Source: Nocardiopsis ganjiahuensis DSM 45031
GTDB lineage: Bacteria; Actinomycetota; Actinomycetes; Streptosporangiales; Streptosporangiaceae
DNA length: 64,000 bases
Assembly: GCF_000341085.1 (NCBI RefSeq)
Contig: NZ_ANBA01000002.1
Location: forward strand, 620,001-684,000
Direction: 5' to 3'
Shown: in pieces, positions 46,886 to 55,457 of the stretch
How positions within the stretch are numbered: the first letter of the stretch is position 1
How the letters are laid out: each line of letters starts with the position of its first letter
Program-made: the position numbers and the translations under genes
Notes under the pieces: generated by a model
What the model saw: only the letters and a program-made list of their open reading frames with translations
Told to the model about the DNA's origin: nothing
Database searches by the model: none

Positions 46886-46937
46886 GTGTTTCTTCAACCC
46901 GAATCCCTCCGCAAAGGCGGAGGCCCGAAGAAGACAC
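46886..46937 (-). promoter_or_regulatory. Intercistronic hairpin between cysD and cysN
   Basis: A core 7-bp stem (46906-46912 with 46917-46923) is enclosed by further pairing of GTGT(T)TCTTC with GAAGA-ACAC. It starts 3 nt after the cysD stop. It may process or stabilise the mRNA, or lower cysN expression. Confidence 0.5.
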
Positions 46938-46939
46938 GC

Positions 46940-47872
46940 CTAGAAGTAGCCCTCGCGCTTGCGGTCCTCCATCGCGGCCTCGCTGGCCCGGTCGTCGGCG
47001 CGGGTCTGGCCGCGCTCGGTGATCCGGGTGGCGGCGATCTCCGCGATGATGTCGTCCAGCTCCACGGCCGTGGACTTGACCGCACCCGTGCACGTGAGGT
47101 CACCGACGGTGCGGTAGCGCACGGTCTCGGTGAAGGGCACCTCGGTCTCGTCCCGCTGGATGAGCGGGGAGTCGGCGAGCAGGATCCCGTCGCGCTCGAA
47201 CACGCTCCGCTGGTGGGCGAAGTAGATCGAGGGCAGCTCCAGGCGCTCCCGCTGGATGTAGCCCCACACGTCGAGCTCGGTCCAGTTGGAGATCGGGAAG
47301 ACCCGGATGTGCTCGTCGCGGTTGATCCGGGTGTTGAACACGTTCCAGAGCTCGGGGCGCTGGTTCTTGGGGTCCCACTGGCCGAACTCGTCACGGAAGG
47401 AGAAGACCCGTTCCTTGGCCCGGGCCTTCTCCTCGTCGCGGCGGGCGCCCCCGAAGGCGGCGTCGAAACCGTTCTCCTCGATGGCCTCCAGCAGCGCCGA
47501 GGTCTGGAGCCGGTTGCGGCTGGCCCAGCGCCCGGTGGGCTCGGTGACCTTGCCCGCGTCGATCTGCTCCTGGACCGAGGCGACGACCAGGCGCACGCCG
47601 GCGTCGGCCACGCGGCGGTCCCGGAACTCGATGACCTCTTCGAAGTTGTGCCCGGTGTCCACGTGCATGACGGGGAACGGGACCGGTCCCGGCCAGAAGG
47701 CCTTCTCCGCCAGGCGCAGCATGACGATGGAGTCCTTGCCGCCGGAGAAGAGCAGCACGGGGCGCTCGAACTCCGCCGCCACCTCGCGCATGATGAAGAT
47801 CGCCTCGGCCTCGAGAACGTCCAGCTGGGAGAGCTGGTAGCGCCCGAGCGCCTGCTGACTCGCCTGACCCAT
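46940..47872 (-). CDS. cysD: Sulfate adenylyltransferase subunit 2
   Basis: 310 residues of the PAPS-reductase/ATP-sulfurylase PP-loop family. The adenylation loop is FSGGKDSIV at residues 42-50; VMHVDTGHNF, GGARRDEEKAR and SNWTELDVWGYI follow. The C-terminus RKREGYF is standard. ATG 47872 is chosen, with AAGGCGG upstream. It lies in a run with the sugar transferase and cysQ upstream and cysN downstream. Confidence 0.96.
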   Translation of the reverse strand: MGQASQQALGRYQLSQLDVLEAEAIFIMREVAAEFERPVLLFSGGKDSIVMLRLAEKAFWPGPVPFPVMHVDTGHNFEEVIEFRDRRVADAGVRLVVASVQEQIDAGKVTEPTGRWASRNRLQTSALLEAIEENGFDAAFGGARRDEEKARAKERVFSFRDEFGQWDPKNQRPELWNVFNTRINRDEHIRVFPISNWTELDVWGYIQRERLELPSIYFAHQRSVFERDGILLADSPLIQRDETEVPFTETVRYRTVGDLTCTGAVKSTAVELDDIIAEIAATRITERGQTRADDRASEAAMEDRKREGYF

Positions 47873-47931
47873 GGAATCCGCCTTAGAAATACCGACACAC
47901 ACGACCGGTTCCACCGCGGGGGTCCTTCGGT

Positions 47932-48723
47932 TCAGCCCCCCGCGTGCGGACCGGCGCTGTCAAGGTCCGCGCCGTCGCGGATGCTTGCCAACAACATACC
48001 CGACAATTCCGATCGACATACAAGGACATCGGGGAGTAGCGGGTCGGCTACGTTGTAGCGCAGCTCCGAGCCGTCGATTCGGGAGGTGTGCAGGCCGGAG
48101 GCGCGCGCGACCGCGACCGGCGCGGCGCTGTCCCACTCGTACTGGCCGCCCGCGTGCACGTAGATGTCGGCGATCCCGAGCAGCACGGCGCAGATCTTCG
48201 CTCCGGCCGACCCCATGGGGACCACCTCGGCACCGAGCTGGGTCGCCATCCGCTGCACGAACGCCGGCGGCCTGGTCCGGCTGGCGGTGATGCGCAGCCG
48301 CTGCCCCTCGGGCCGCTCCTCCGGCAGCCACGGCGGGTCCACCGTGGACAGGCAGCTGCCCTGGGCGGGCAGCGCCACCGCGCCGGCGACGAGGTCGCCG
48401 TTCTCCCAGAGCGCCACGTGCACGGCCCAGTCGGTGCGGCCGGGCTCGGAGAACTCCCGGGTCCCGTCGAGCGGATCGATGATCCACACCCGCCGGGCCT
48501 TCAGCCGCGCCGGGTCGTCGGCGCCCTCCTCGGACAGGACCGCGTCGCTGGGCCTCAACCGCCCGAGCGCTGAGAAGAGGAACTCGTGCGAGGTGCGGTC
48601 ACCCAGGGTGCGCAGGACCTCGGGCTCGTCGAAGCCGTGGCGGGCGCGCAGGCGCAGCAGCAGCTGTCCGGCCTCGCTCGCCAGGTCGCGGGCCACCTCA
48701 TGATCATTTCGGATGCTCTTCAC
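47932..48723 (-). CDS. cysQ: 3'(2'),5'-bisphosphate nucleotidase
   Basis: 263 residues of the inositol-monophosphatase fold; removes the 3'-phosphate of PAP (and PAPS), relieving product inhibition after sulfotransfer. Metal motif WIIDPLDGTREF, an upstream Glu in LSEEGADD, and the C-terminal YEWDSAAPVAVARASG. GTG 48723 lies 3 bp after the sugar transferase stop. This tight pairing links PAP removal to polysaccharide initiation. Confidence 0.9.
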   Translation of the reverse strand: MKSIRNDHEVARDLASEAGQLLLRLRARHGFDEPEVLRTLGDRTSHEFLFSALGRLRPSDAVLSEEGADDPARLKARRVWIIDPLDGTREFSEPGRTDWAVHVALWENGDLVAGAVALPAQGSCLSTVDPPWLPEERPEGQRLRITASRTRPPAFVQRMATQLGAEVVPMGSAGAKICAVLLGIADIYVHAGGQYEWDSAAPVAVARASGLHTSRIDGSELRYNVADPLLPDVLVCRSELSGMLLASIRDGADLDSAGPHAGG

Positions 48724-48726
48724 CGG

Positions 48727-50265
48727 CTAGTATGCTCCCGCCCCACGGATCACCGCTGACCACGTCTTCCACAGGATCTGGATGTCCAACGTCAGCGACC
48801 AGTTTTCCACGTACCGCAGATCCAGGCGGACCGATTCCTCCCAAGAGAGGTCGGATCGACCGCTGACCTGCCACAGTCCCGTCATCCCCGGTTTGACCAC
48901 CAGCCGGCGGCGGACGTCGTGCCCGTACTGGGCGACCTCCTCCGGCAGCGGGGGCCTGGGTCCGACGAGCGACATCTCTCCGCGCACCACGTTGACGAGC
49001 TGGGGAAGCTCGTCGAGCGAGTAGCGGCGCAGCCACGCCCCCACGGGCGTGACCCTGGGGTCCCGACGCATCTTGAAGAGCACACCGTCGTGCTCGTTCC
49101 GGGGCTGGAGGATCGCCTTCAGCGCCTCCGCCCCGACCACCATCGTACGGAACTTGTACACGGTGAACTCGGCCCCGCCCCGGCCTACGCGTGTCTGCCG
49201 GAAAAAGGCGGGTCCGCCGCCCCCGGAACGGATGAGCACGGACAGCACGAGGAAGAGGGGCGAGAGCAGGGCCAGGGCGAGGGCCGCGGCGCAGCGGTCG
49301 AAGACACCCTTGACCAGGCGGCGGGTGCCCACCAGTTCGGGGTGTTCCACGTGCAGGAGGGGAAGGCCCGCCACCGGGCGGATCGTGGTGCGCGGACCGG
49401 CCACCTCCATGAGTGCGGAGGCCACGGTGAGGTCGGTGCCGGTCTTCTCCAGCCGCCAGGCGAGGCGGCGCAGCTCCACGCCGTCCATCTCCGGACAGGC
49501 CAGGACCGCGACGGTGTCCGCCCCGGCCAGGGCGGCGGCGTCGGCGGCGTCGGCGAAGGAGCCCAGGACCGGGCAGCCCTCGACCTCGGCGGTGTCGGTC
49601 TCGTGTTCGGGCAGGCACACTCCCACGACGCGCATGCCGTGGTAGATCTCGTCGCGGAACCGCTGGATGAGGTCGCTCGCGGCCACGCTGTAGCCGACGA
49701 CCACGACCCCGCTCATACAGGCGCCGGAGCGGCGGCGGCGGTGCAGCGCCTTGCGGCGCGCGTAGCGCAGGCCGAGGGTGAGCAGGACGATCAGCGGAAG
49801 CGCGACCAGCACGTACCCGCGGGCGAGGTCGAACTTGACGGCGTAGGCGCCGATGGCCACGGTCGCGGCCAGGACCGCTCCGGCCACCGCGATCCGCCGG
49901 TACTCCTCGGTGCCGACCCCGAGGAAGCGCCGCTCGTAACCGCCGCCCAGGCGCACGAAGGCGACCCAGACCGGCGGTAGGACGAGGGAGAGGAGCAGGT
50001 AGGGGGCGGTGGTGTCCGCGGTGAGGGAGTCGTGGAACCGGAGCAGGGTCCCGGCGAGGGCGGCGGCGAGCGCCGCGGCCAGGTCCAGGACGACCAGGCC
50101 GAGGACGTAGGGGCGCAGCCAGGCGTCGGCCCGGGGCCCGGTGTTGACCGGAAAGCGCCGGGGCGGCCGTGCGGCCGGTCCCGGCAGGGGTTCCCGCCGG
50201 TGCCGCTCCGAACGTTCCTGCTGCCGGAAGGTCTTCCCTTCGACGGTCCCGCTGGTTGTCACCAC
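48727..50265 (-). CDS. Polyprenyl glycosylphosphotransferase (initiating sugar transferase)
   Basis: 512 residues. The N-terminal half holds several membrane helices and a CoA-binding-like middle (GVVVVGYSVAASDLI...). The C-terminal bacterial sugar-transferase domain has FDRCAAALALALLSPLF, FFRQTRVGRGGAEFTVYKFRTM and DELPQLVNVVRGEMSLVGPRP. It transfers a sugar-1-phosphate to undecaprenyl phosphate, the first step in polymer assembly. Start GTG 50265, with GGGGGA upstream. cysQ, cysD and cysN follow on the same strand. Confidence 0.93.
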   Translation of the reverse strand: MVTTSGTVEGKTFRQQERSERHRREPLPGPAARPPRRFPVNTGPRADAWLRPYVLGLVVLDLAAALAAALAGTLLRFHDSLTADTTAPYLLLSLVLPPVWVAFVRLGGGYERRFLGVGTEEYRRIAVAGAVLAATVAIGAYAVKFDLARGYVLVALPLIVLLTLGLRYARRKALHRRRRSGACMSGVVVVGYSVAASDLIQRFRDEIYHGMRVVGVCLPEHETDTAEVEGCPVLGSFADAADAAALAGADTVAVLACPEMDGVELRRLAWRLEKTGTDLTVASALMEVAGPRTTIRPVAGLPLLHVEHPELVGTRRLVKGVFDRCAAALALALLSPLFLVLSVLIRSGGGGPAFFRQTRVGRGGAEFTVYKFRTMVVGAEALKAILQPRNEHDGVLFKMRRDPRVTPVGAWLRRYSLDELPQLVNVVRGEMSLVGPRPPLPEEVAQYGHDVRRRLVVKPGMTGLWQVSGRSDLSWEESVRLDLRYVENWSLTLDIQILWKTWSAVIRGAGAY

Positions 50266-50562
50266 GTATCCCCCAAGACCACGTACGGATTCAAATACTC
50301 ACTATGAGTAACCGCCCCTGGCGCCACGGGACTCACGCGGAGGGTATGAGCGGGGCGTGTCGTCGGGCGCAGAACACGTACTGCCAACCCGAACAGTAAC
50401 CAAAAGTAGTGGAAAAGTCGCCGTGAGTTGCGGCCTGTTGGGGAAGAAGTCCCGTTCCCACCGAGAATGTGTCTGTCCTGAGACCGGCCGGGTCCCGTCT
50501 CAAAGGACAGAACCCGGCCGGAAACCACCAGGACCGAAACCCTGCGCGGAACGTGACCCCGG

Positions 50563-51540
50563 TCAGGCGAGCGCCGGATCCATCACCCTCGCGAGCCTCA
50601 GGTGCGGCTCGGCCAGGTCGCGCTCCCCCTGCCGCTGGAGCGTGCGCCCCAGCAGCAGACGGGTGTAGGCGTCGTCGGCCCCCTCCTCGAGCAGCGCCTC
50701 CAGCGTGCGCCGCGCCCGGTTCAGCTGGGCGGAGCGGTAGTAGGCGCGGGCCGCCAGGAGCCGGACACCGCGGTCCTCGGCGTACGCCTCCGTCAGCGGC
50801 CGCAGCAGTTCGAGGGCGCCCAGCGGGTCGTCCCGGACGAGGAGCGCCTCGGACCGCCGCAGCCGCTCCACCTCCTCGGGCAGTTCCCTGGGACGGCGGT
50901 CGGCCGCCTCGGCCAGGAACTCGGCGATCACCTCGGGCGACTGGGCCCCGGTCAGCGCCATACCGTTGGCGACGAAGGTCGGTGAGGTGCGCACCCCTTC
51001 GGAGCGCCCCCACAGCAGCAGTTCACGCACCCGCGCCTCGCCGCCGCCCGCGGCCAGCAGCGCACCGCCCCGGGCGAACCCGGCCCCGGCGGCGATCTCC
51101 GACAGCACCCCGGCGTCGGCGATGTCGCGCCCCTCCACGAAGTGGGCGCGCAGGATCCCCTCCGCGACGGCGTCCTGCAGTGCGGGACCGCCCTCCTCCT
51201 CCGCCATGGCGATCATCCGGTGGGCGTCGTGGCTGTTGGCCCGCCAGGCCGCGCCCCACCGGTCGCCGAGCCCTTCCTCCGCGGCCAGCTCGGACATCTG
51301 AACCAGTTCCCCGTCACCGTTCTGCACGGGACCGCAGGCCTCGAGCGCGACCTCGACGAAGGGGTCGCGCAGGAACTCCTCGATCGGCTCGGACGCGTCG
51401 GGGGCCGTGGGGTCGATGCGGTAGGGCCGCCACACGACCTCGACCGGCGCTCCGGACCGCTCGGCCAGCGCGCGCTCCAGGCGCCGCTTGCCGATGTACA
51501 TCCAGGGGCAGACCACGTCCGCCCAGATCTCCATCCTCAT
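50563..51540 (-). CDS. DsbA-family (FrnE-like) oxidoreductase with TPR-like tail
   Basis: 325 residues. Residues 1-215 form a FrnE-like DsbA domain. The active-site helix reads DVVCPWMYIGKRRL; the second Cys of the usual CPWC is Met, so only a one-Cys mechanism or a non-redox role is possible. RTSPTFVANG is the cis-Pro region. The rest (about 110 residues) is helical and TPR-like (GALELLRPLTEAYAEDRG, LLGRTLQRQGERDLAEP). It diverges from a TetR gene with shared operators. TACTCT, 6 nt upstream of the ATG, suggests a leaderless mRNA. Confidence 0.82.
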   Translation of the reverse strand: MRMEIWADVVCPWMYIGKRRLERALAERSGAPVEVVWRPYRIDPTAPDASEPIEEFLRDPFVEVALEACGPVQNGDGELVQMSELAAEEGLGDRWGAAWRANSHDAHRMIAMAEEEGGPALQDAVAEGILRAHFVEGRDIADAGVLSEIAAGAGFARGGALLAAGGGEARVRELLLWGRSEGVRTSPTFVANGMALTGAQSPEVIAEFLAEAADRRPRELPEEVERLRRSEALLVRDDPLGALELLRPLTEAYAEDRGVRLLAARAYYRSAQLNRARRTLEALLEEGADDAYTRLLLGRTLQRQGERDLAEPHLRLARVMDPALA

Positions 51541-51546
51541 ACCGGC

Positions 51547-51614
51547 AGAGTAAACGACATCTGTTGTTTAAGCAACACCTGTTGTTTAAGCGACAGATGT
51601 CGTACCCTGGTTCC
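51547..51614. promoter_or_regulatory. Divergent DsbA/TetR promoter with tandem operators
   Basis: Two near-palindromes, TGTTGTTTAAGCAACA (51562-51577) and TGTTGTTTAAGCGACA (51580-51595), lie 18 bp apart. They are nested in an 11-bp inverted repeat (51554-51564 with 51593-51603). Minus strand: TTGCTT (51570-51575), a 17-bp spacer, TACTCT (51547-51552), then 6 nt to the DsbA ATG. Plus strand: TACCCT (51603-51608), 6 nt to GTG 51615. The likely ligand is the TetR product. Confidence 0.65.
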
Positions 51615-52172
51615 GTGAATCCCGACGACCCCCGCGTCCAGCGCACCCGCGACCGGCTGCGCGCCGCCCTGCTGTCCCTGGCCGCCCGACACGATCTCGG
51701 CTCCGTGACCATGGCCGCCGTGGCCAGACAGGCCGGGATCAACCGGGCCACCGTCTACCAGCACTACGCCGACCTGGACGCCCTGGTCGCCGACGCGATG
51801 GACGGCGCCGTCACCCACGTGGCCCGGTGCGCCGCCCTGTGCCCCCTCGACCAGCCCCGGGACCGGGCCCCGGAACCGCTGGTCGACCTGTTCACCCACG
51901 TGGCGGACAACGCCGTGCTCTACCGGCGGATGCTCTCCGGGCAGGGCAGCGCCCGCTTCTCGAACCTGTTGCGCCAACGGCTCACCGAGGCGCTGGCCGA
52001 GCGCTTCACGGCCGGCGCGCGCCCCTCCGGCTTCGACGACGTTCCCGTCACCACCCACGCCGCCTACCTGGCGGGCGCCCTCGTCGGAGTGGTCGCCGTC
52101 GCCTGCGCCGAACCGGAGCCCCCGGCGGAGCACGCCCGCGACGCCTGGCGCCTGCTGGTCCCCGCTCGCTAG
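51615..52172 (+). CDS. TetR-family transcriptional regulator
   Basis: 185 residues. N-terminal TetR helix-turn-helix: RLRAALLSLAARHDLGSVTMAAVARQAGINRATVYQHYADLDALV. A variable ligand-binding domain follows. The start is taken as GTG 51615, 6 nt after a TANNNT -10, as for leaderless genes; an ATG at 51597 lies inside the operator. Probably represses itself and the divergent DsbA gene. The ligand is unknown; thiol or redox stress is one guess. Confidence 0.82.
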   Translation: MNPDDPRVQRTRDRLRAALLSLAARHDLGSVTMAAVARQAGINRATVYQHYADLDALVADAMDGAVTHVARCAALCPLDQPRDRAPEPLVDLFTHVADNAVLYRRMLSGQGSARFSNLLRQRLTEALAERFTAGARPSGFDDVPVTTHAAYLAGALVGVVAVACAEPEPPAEHARDAWRLLVPAR

Positions 52173-52362
52173 GTCGTGTTCCTTGGATCATTTCGGGTTC
52201 GCGACCACCAGGCTGCCTCTCGCTGCGCCGATATCACTCGGACAGCCAACCCCAGGCTGACCTTCGTTCATCGTCTGGCGAGAGATTGCCCGGACGGCCG
52301 CTCACGGTCATCGGCGCAAGCGCCGAGCCCACCGAAAGCATCCGCGGAACACTCCCTAGACG

Positions 52363-52385
52363 GCGCCGGGGCCCGGCCCCGGCGC
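52363..52385 (-). terminator. Hairpin after the LacI gene
   Basis: A 9-bp stem (52363-52371 with 52377-52385) with a 5-nt loop, downstream of the leftward LacI gene. Confidence 0.65.
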
Positions 52386-52407
52386 TTCGCGGCGGCAGCC
52401 GCTCAGG

Positions 52408-53433
52408 TCACTGCGTCCGGGGCGGCGGCGCGGTGCTGTGGCGGACCACCAGCTCGGTGGCCAGCTCCACCCGGGAGCTCTCGATGGTCTCGTTCAGGAC
52501 GAGCCTCTGCACCGTGCGCACGGCCAGCCTGCCCATGTCGGCCAGCGGCTGGCGCACCGTGGTCAGCGGCGGCGAGGACCAGCGCGCTTCCGGAAGGTCG
52601 TCGAAACCGACCACGCTGACGTCGTCGGGCACGCGCAGGCCGCGCTGGCGCAGCGCCTCGTAGACACCGAGCGCCATCTGGTCGCTGGAGACGAACACGG
52701 CGGTGGGGTGGTCCTCGCCCGCGAAGAGGCTCTGCCCGGCCCGGAAGCCGGACTCGTAGGTGAACTCGGCCGGTGCGACCAGGGCCGGGTCCACGCTCAG
52801 GCCCGCCGTCTCCAGGCCGGCGCGGTACCCGTCGAGCCTCGCCCGGCTGCACCACAGCTCCGGGCGCCCCTCGACGAAGCCGATGCGACGGTGGCCGAGC
52901 TGGATCAGGTACTCGGTGGCGCTGAGCCCGCCGGCCCAGTTGGTGGCCCCGACGGTCGGCGTGACCAGCGCGGGCAGGCCCACCGGATCGATCACGACGG
53001 CGGGGACGTTCAGGTCCCGCAGCCGCCGGTTGAGTTCGGGGTCGAGGTCGGTGGTGACCAGGATCGCGCCGTCACTGACGCGCTCGCGGACGTTGTCCAG
53101 CCACTGGCGGGTCGCGCTGGGCCGGTTGTGCGTCGCCGAGACGACCACCCCGGTCCCCGACCGGTGGGCGGCGTCCTCGACACCGCGGATGATCTCGACC
53201 GCCCAGGGGCTGTCGAGGTCGTTGAAGACCAGGTCGAGCAGGCCGGCCCGTTCCTTGGGACGGGATCCGCGTCGGCGGTAGCCGTGCGTGCGCAGCAGGG
53301 TCTCGATCCGTTCCCGGGTGGCGGGAGCGACGTCGCCCCGGCCGTTGAGAACGCGCGAGACGGTCGGCGCGGAGACACCCGCCTCCGCCGCGATGACGGA
53401 GATGGTGACGTCTCGTGAGGGGGTAGCGCCCAC
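52408..53433 (-). CDS. LacI-family regulator, likely for xylan use
   Basis: 341 residues. N-terminal LacI HTH: VTISVIAAEAGVSAPTVSRVLNGRGDVAPATRERI; then a periplasmic-binding-protein-like sugar-sensing domain with VGFDDLPEARWSSPPLTTVRQP near the end. The GTG start has a perfect AAGGAGG. It is transcribed away from the xylanase gene, and the shared 145-bp region holds a symmetric site. It likely represses the xylanase in the absence of xylo-oligosaccharide. Confidence 0.9.
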   Translation of the reverse strand: MGATPSRDVTISVIAAEAGVSAPTVSRVLNGRGDVAPATRERIETLLRTHGYRRRGSRPKERAGLLDLVFNDLDSPWAVEIIRGVEDAAHRSGTGVVVSATHNRPSATRQWLDNVRERVSDGAILVTTDLDPELNRRLRDLNVPAVVIDPVGLPALVTPTVGATNWAGGLSATEYLIQLGHRRIGFVEGRPELWCSRARLDGYRAGLETAGLSVDPALVAPAEFTYESGFRAGQSLFAGEDHPTAVFVSSDQMALGVYEALRQRGLRVPDDVSVVGFDDLPEARWSSPPLTTVRQPLADMGRLAVRTVQRLVLNETIESSRVELATELVVRHSTAPPPRTQ

Positions 53434-53524
53434 TGAACCTCCTTGGTACCTCCCCAGACTACGAGATCACCACGGCTGGGGGTCTTGACGCCCTCCACGA
53501 CAGAAATTACTGTCCATTTCCAAC

Positions 53525-53548
53525 AAGTTTCGGAACTTTCCGGAACTT
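53525..53548. promoter_or_regulatory. Candidate LacI operator for the xylanase
   Basis: AAGTTTCGG, 6 bp, CCGGAACTT: 9-bp inverted arms with one mismatch. The same stretch contains CGGAACTT twice at a 10-bp period (53531, 53541). It is 31 bp upstream of the xylanase start. Confidence 0.55.
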
Positions 53549-53578
53549 GACCGGAAAATGAGTCTGGAGCCCCCCGCT

Positions 53579-54691
53579 ATGAGACAGATTCGACTCTCCG
53601 CAGCCGTGCTCACCGCACTGGCGCTCACCCTGCCCGCGTCGGCCGCCGCGGCAGCCGACGACCAGCCGGCCACCGGCCTCCACCAGAACACCGCCCTGCG
53701 CGACGCGGCCCCCAGCGGCTTCGTCATCGGCAGCGCCGTCGCGGGCGGCGGCCACCACCAGGACGAGGACTACCCCGACCCCTTCACCGGGGACCAGGAG
53801 TACCGGCGGATCCTGGGCGAGGAGTTCAGCTCCCTGTCCGCCGAGAACCAGATGAAGTGGGACCACCTGCGCCCGAGCCGGGACGGGTACGCCTTCGACG
53901 ACGCCGACGCGATCGTCGCGTACGCGCAGGACAACGGCCAGGACGTACGCGGGCACACGCTCCTGTGGCACAGCCAGAACCCCGACTGGCTGGAGAACGG
54001 GAACTTCTCCCAGGAGGAGCTGCGCGAGATCCTGCGGGACCACATCGAGACCGTGGTCGGCCGCTACGCCGGGCAGATCCACCAGTGGGACGTGGCGAAC
54101 GAGATCTTCGACGACGGCGGCAACCTGCGGACCGGGGACAACATCTGGATCCGCGAACTGGGCGTGGGGATCGTCGGCGACGCGTTCCGCTGGGCGCACG
54201 CGGCCGACCCGTCGGCCGAGCTCTACTTCAACGACTACAACGTCGAGGACGTCAACGCCAAGAGCGACGCCTACTACGAGCTCACCCGGGAGCTGCTGGC
54301 GGAGGGCGTCCCGGTCCACGGCTTCTCCGCCCAGACCCACCTCTCGCTCCAGTACGGCTTCCCGAGCGGGCTGCAGACCAACCTGGAGCGCTTCGAGGCG
54401 CTCGGCCTGTCCACGGCCCTGACCGAGGTGGACGTGCGCATGCAGCTGCCCGGCGGCGCCGAGCCCACCGAACAGCAGCTGGCGGACCAGGCCGACTACT
54501 ACGCGCGCGCCCTGGAGGCCTGCCTGAACGTCAGCGGCTGCGACTCGTTCACCGTCTGGGGTTTCCCCGACAAGTACTCCTGGGTGCCCAACACCTTCGA
54601 GGGTGAGGGCGGCGCCACCGTGTACTGGGACGACTACACGACCAAGCCCGCCTACGACGCGCTCCTGGAGACCCTCCTGGCGGCCGGCTGA
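53579..54691 (+). CDS. Secreted GH10 endo-1,4-beta-xylanase
   Basis: 370 residues. Signal peptide (LSAAVLTALALTLPASAAAA), then a GH10 barrel: GHTLLWHSQNPDW, acid/base Glu near 175 in WDVANEIFD, nucleophile Glu near 282 in LTEVDVRM, and WGFPDKYSWVP. No carbohydrate-binding module is attached, so it is a single-domain enzyme. ATG 53579 with GGAG upstream is preferred over an in-frame ATG at 53558. It cuts xylan chains outside the cell; the LacI gene next door likely controls it. Confidence 0.93.
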   Translation: MRQIRLSAAVLTALALTLPASAAAAADDQPATGLHQNTALRDAAPSGFVIGSAVAGGGHHQDEDYPDPFTGDQEYRRILGEEFSSLSAENQMKWDHLRPSRDGYAFDDADAIVAYAQDNGQDVRGHTLLWHSQNPDWLENGNFSQEELREILRDHIETVVGRYAGQIHQWDVANEIFDDGGNLRTGDNIWIRELGVGIVGDAFRWAHAADPSAELYFNDYNVEDVNAKSDAYYELTRELLAEGVPVHGFSAQTHLSLQYGFPSGLQTNLERFEALGLSTALTEVDVRMQLPGGAEPTEQQLADQADYYARALEACLNVSGCDSFTVWGFPDKYSWVPNTFEGEGGATVYWDDYTTKPAYDALLETLLAAG

Positions 54692-54718
54692 CGCCCCCGC
54701 CCTTCCGGGCCCGACGGG

Positions 54719-55300
54719 TCAGGCCGCAGTGTGGAAGATGTTCTGCGCCCGGCCGAGCCCGTCGGTGAGGATGGTGCGGACCGCGTCGGCGGCGCGTTCG
54801 ACGTTCAGGTCCAGCTCGGAGCTCTCGGTGGAGGAGAAGTCCCGCAACACGTAGGCGGCCGGGTCCATCCGGCCGGGCGGACGGCCCACACCGAAGCGCA
54901 CCCGCAGGTAGTCGGGGCCGGACAGGGAGGCCGTGGCCGACTTCAGCCCGTTGTGGCCGCCGGAGCCACCGCCCTTCTTGAGCTTGAGCGCCCCGAAGTC
55001 GATGTCCATCTCGTCGTGCACGACGATGATCCGCTCCATGGGGACCTTGTAGAACCGGGCCAGCCCGACGATCGGCCCCCCGGACAGGTTCATGAAGGTG
55101 CGGGGCTTGGCCAGGACCACCGAGACGCCGTCGATCCGGGTCTCCACGACCTCGGCGTGCGCCTTGTGGGCCTTCCACCGCTCGCCCTTCTCGGCGGCGA
55201 TGGCGTCCACCACCATGAAACCGGCGTTGTGCCGGTTGCCCGCGTACTTCGGGCCGGGGTTGCCCAGCCCGACGACCAGCCAGCGCTCAGCCTCAGCCAT
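54719..55300 (-). CDS. pth: Peptidyl-tRNA hydrolase
   Basis: 193 residues; releases stalled peptidyl-t[29 protein letters not shown] carries the catalytic His; [20 protein letters not shown] and GHNGLKS are conserved. ATG 55300 gives the usual length. An upstream in-frame ATG (55354) has TAGTGT (55363-55368) 8 nt before it, a leaderless-like signal, so an 18-residue extension ([18 protein letters not shown]) is possible. Downstream of rplY but after its terminator, so it has its own promoter. Confidence 0.93.
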   Translation of the reverse strand: MAEAERWLVVGLGNPGPKYAGNRHNAGFMVVDAIAAEKGERWKAHKAHAEVVETRIDGVSVVLAKPRTFMNLSGGPIVGLARFYKVPMERIIVVHDEMDIDFGALKLKKGGGSGGHNGLKSATASLSGPDYLRVRFGVGRPPGRMDPAAYVLRDFSSTESSELDLNVERAADAVRTILTDGLGRAQNIFHTAA

Positions 55301-55390
55301 GTCCTCGACGTCCCTGCTCTTCCGGAATCCCAACCTGCTCAACAAGCTCCACATGCCGACCGACACTATCGACCCGGCCGCCCCGCAAAC

Positions 55391-55432
55391 ACCGAACGCG
55401 CGACCCCCTGGTTCGGGGACCGCGCGTTCGGT
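55391..55432 (-). terminator. rplY terminator
   Basis: A 12-bp stem (55391-55402 with 55421-55432) with extra inner CCCC/GGGG pairing, 26 bp after the rplY stop. Confidence 0.8.
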
Positions 55433-55457
55433 CTGAGGTGTGTGGTGGCACCGCGGC

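Noticed and set aside
46860..46939. Short peptide in frame after the cysD stop (ending KKHGILADA)
   Set aside because: It begins directly after the stop with no start or ribosome site, and overlaps the hairpin.
52185..52340. Possible insertion-sequence remnant after the TetR gene
   Set aside because: The stretch has a base composition slightly unlike its surroundings, but no terminal inverted repeats, target duplication or transposase fragment that I can recognise.
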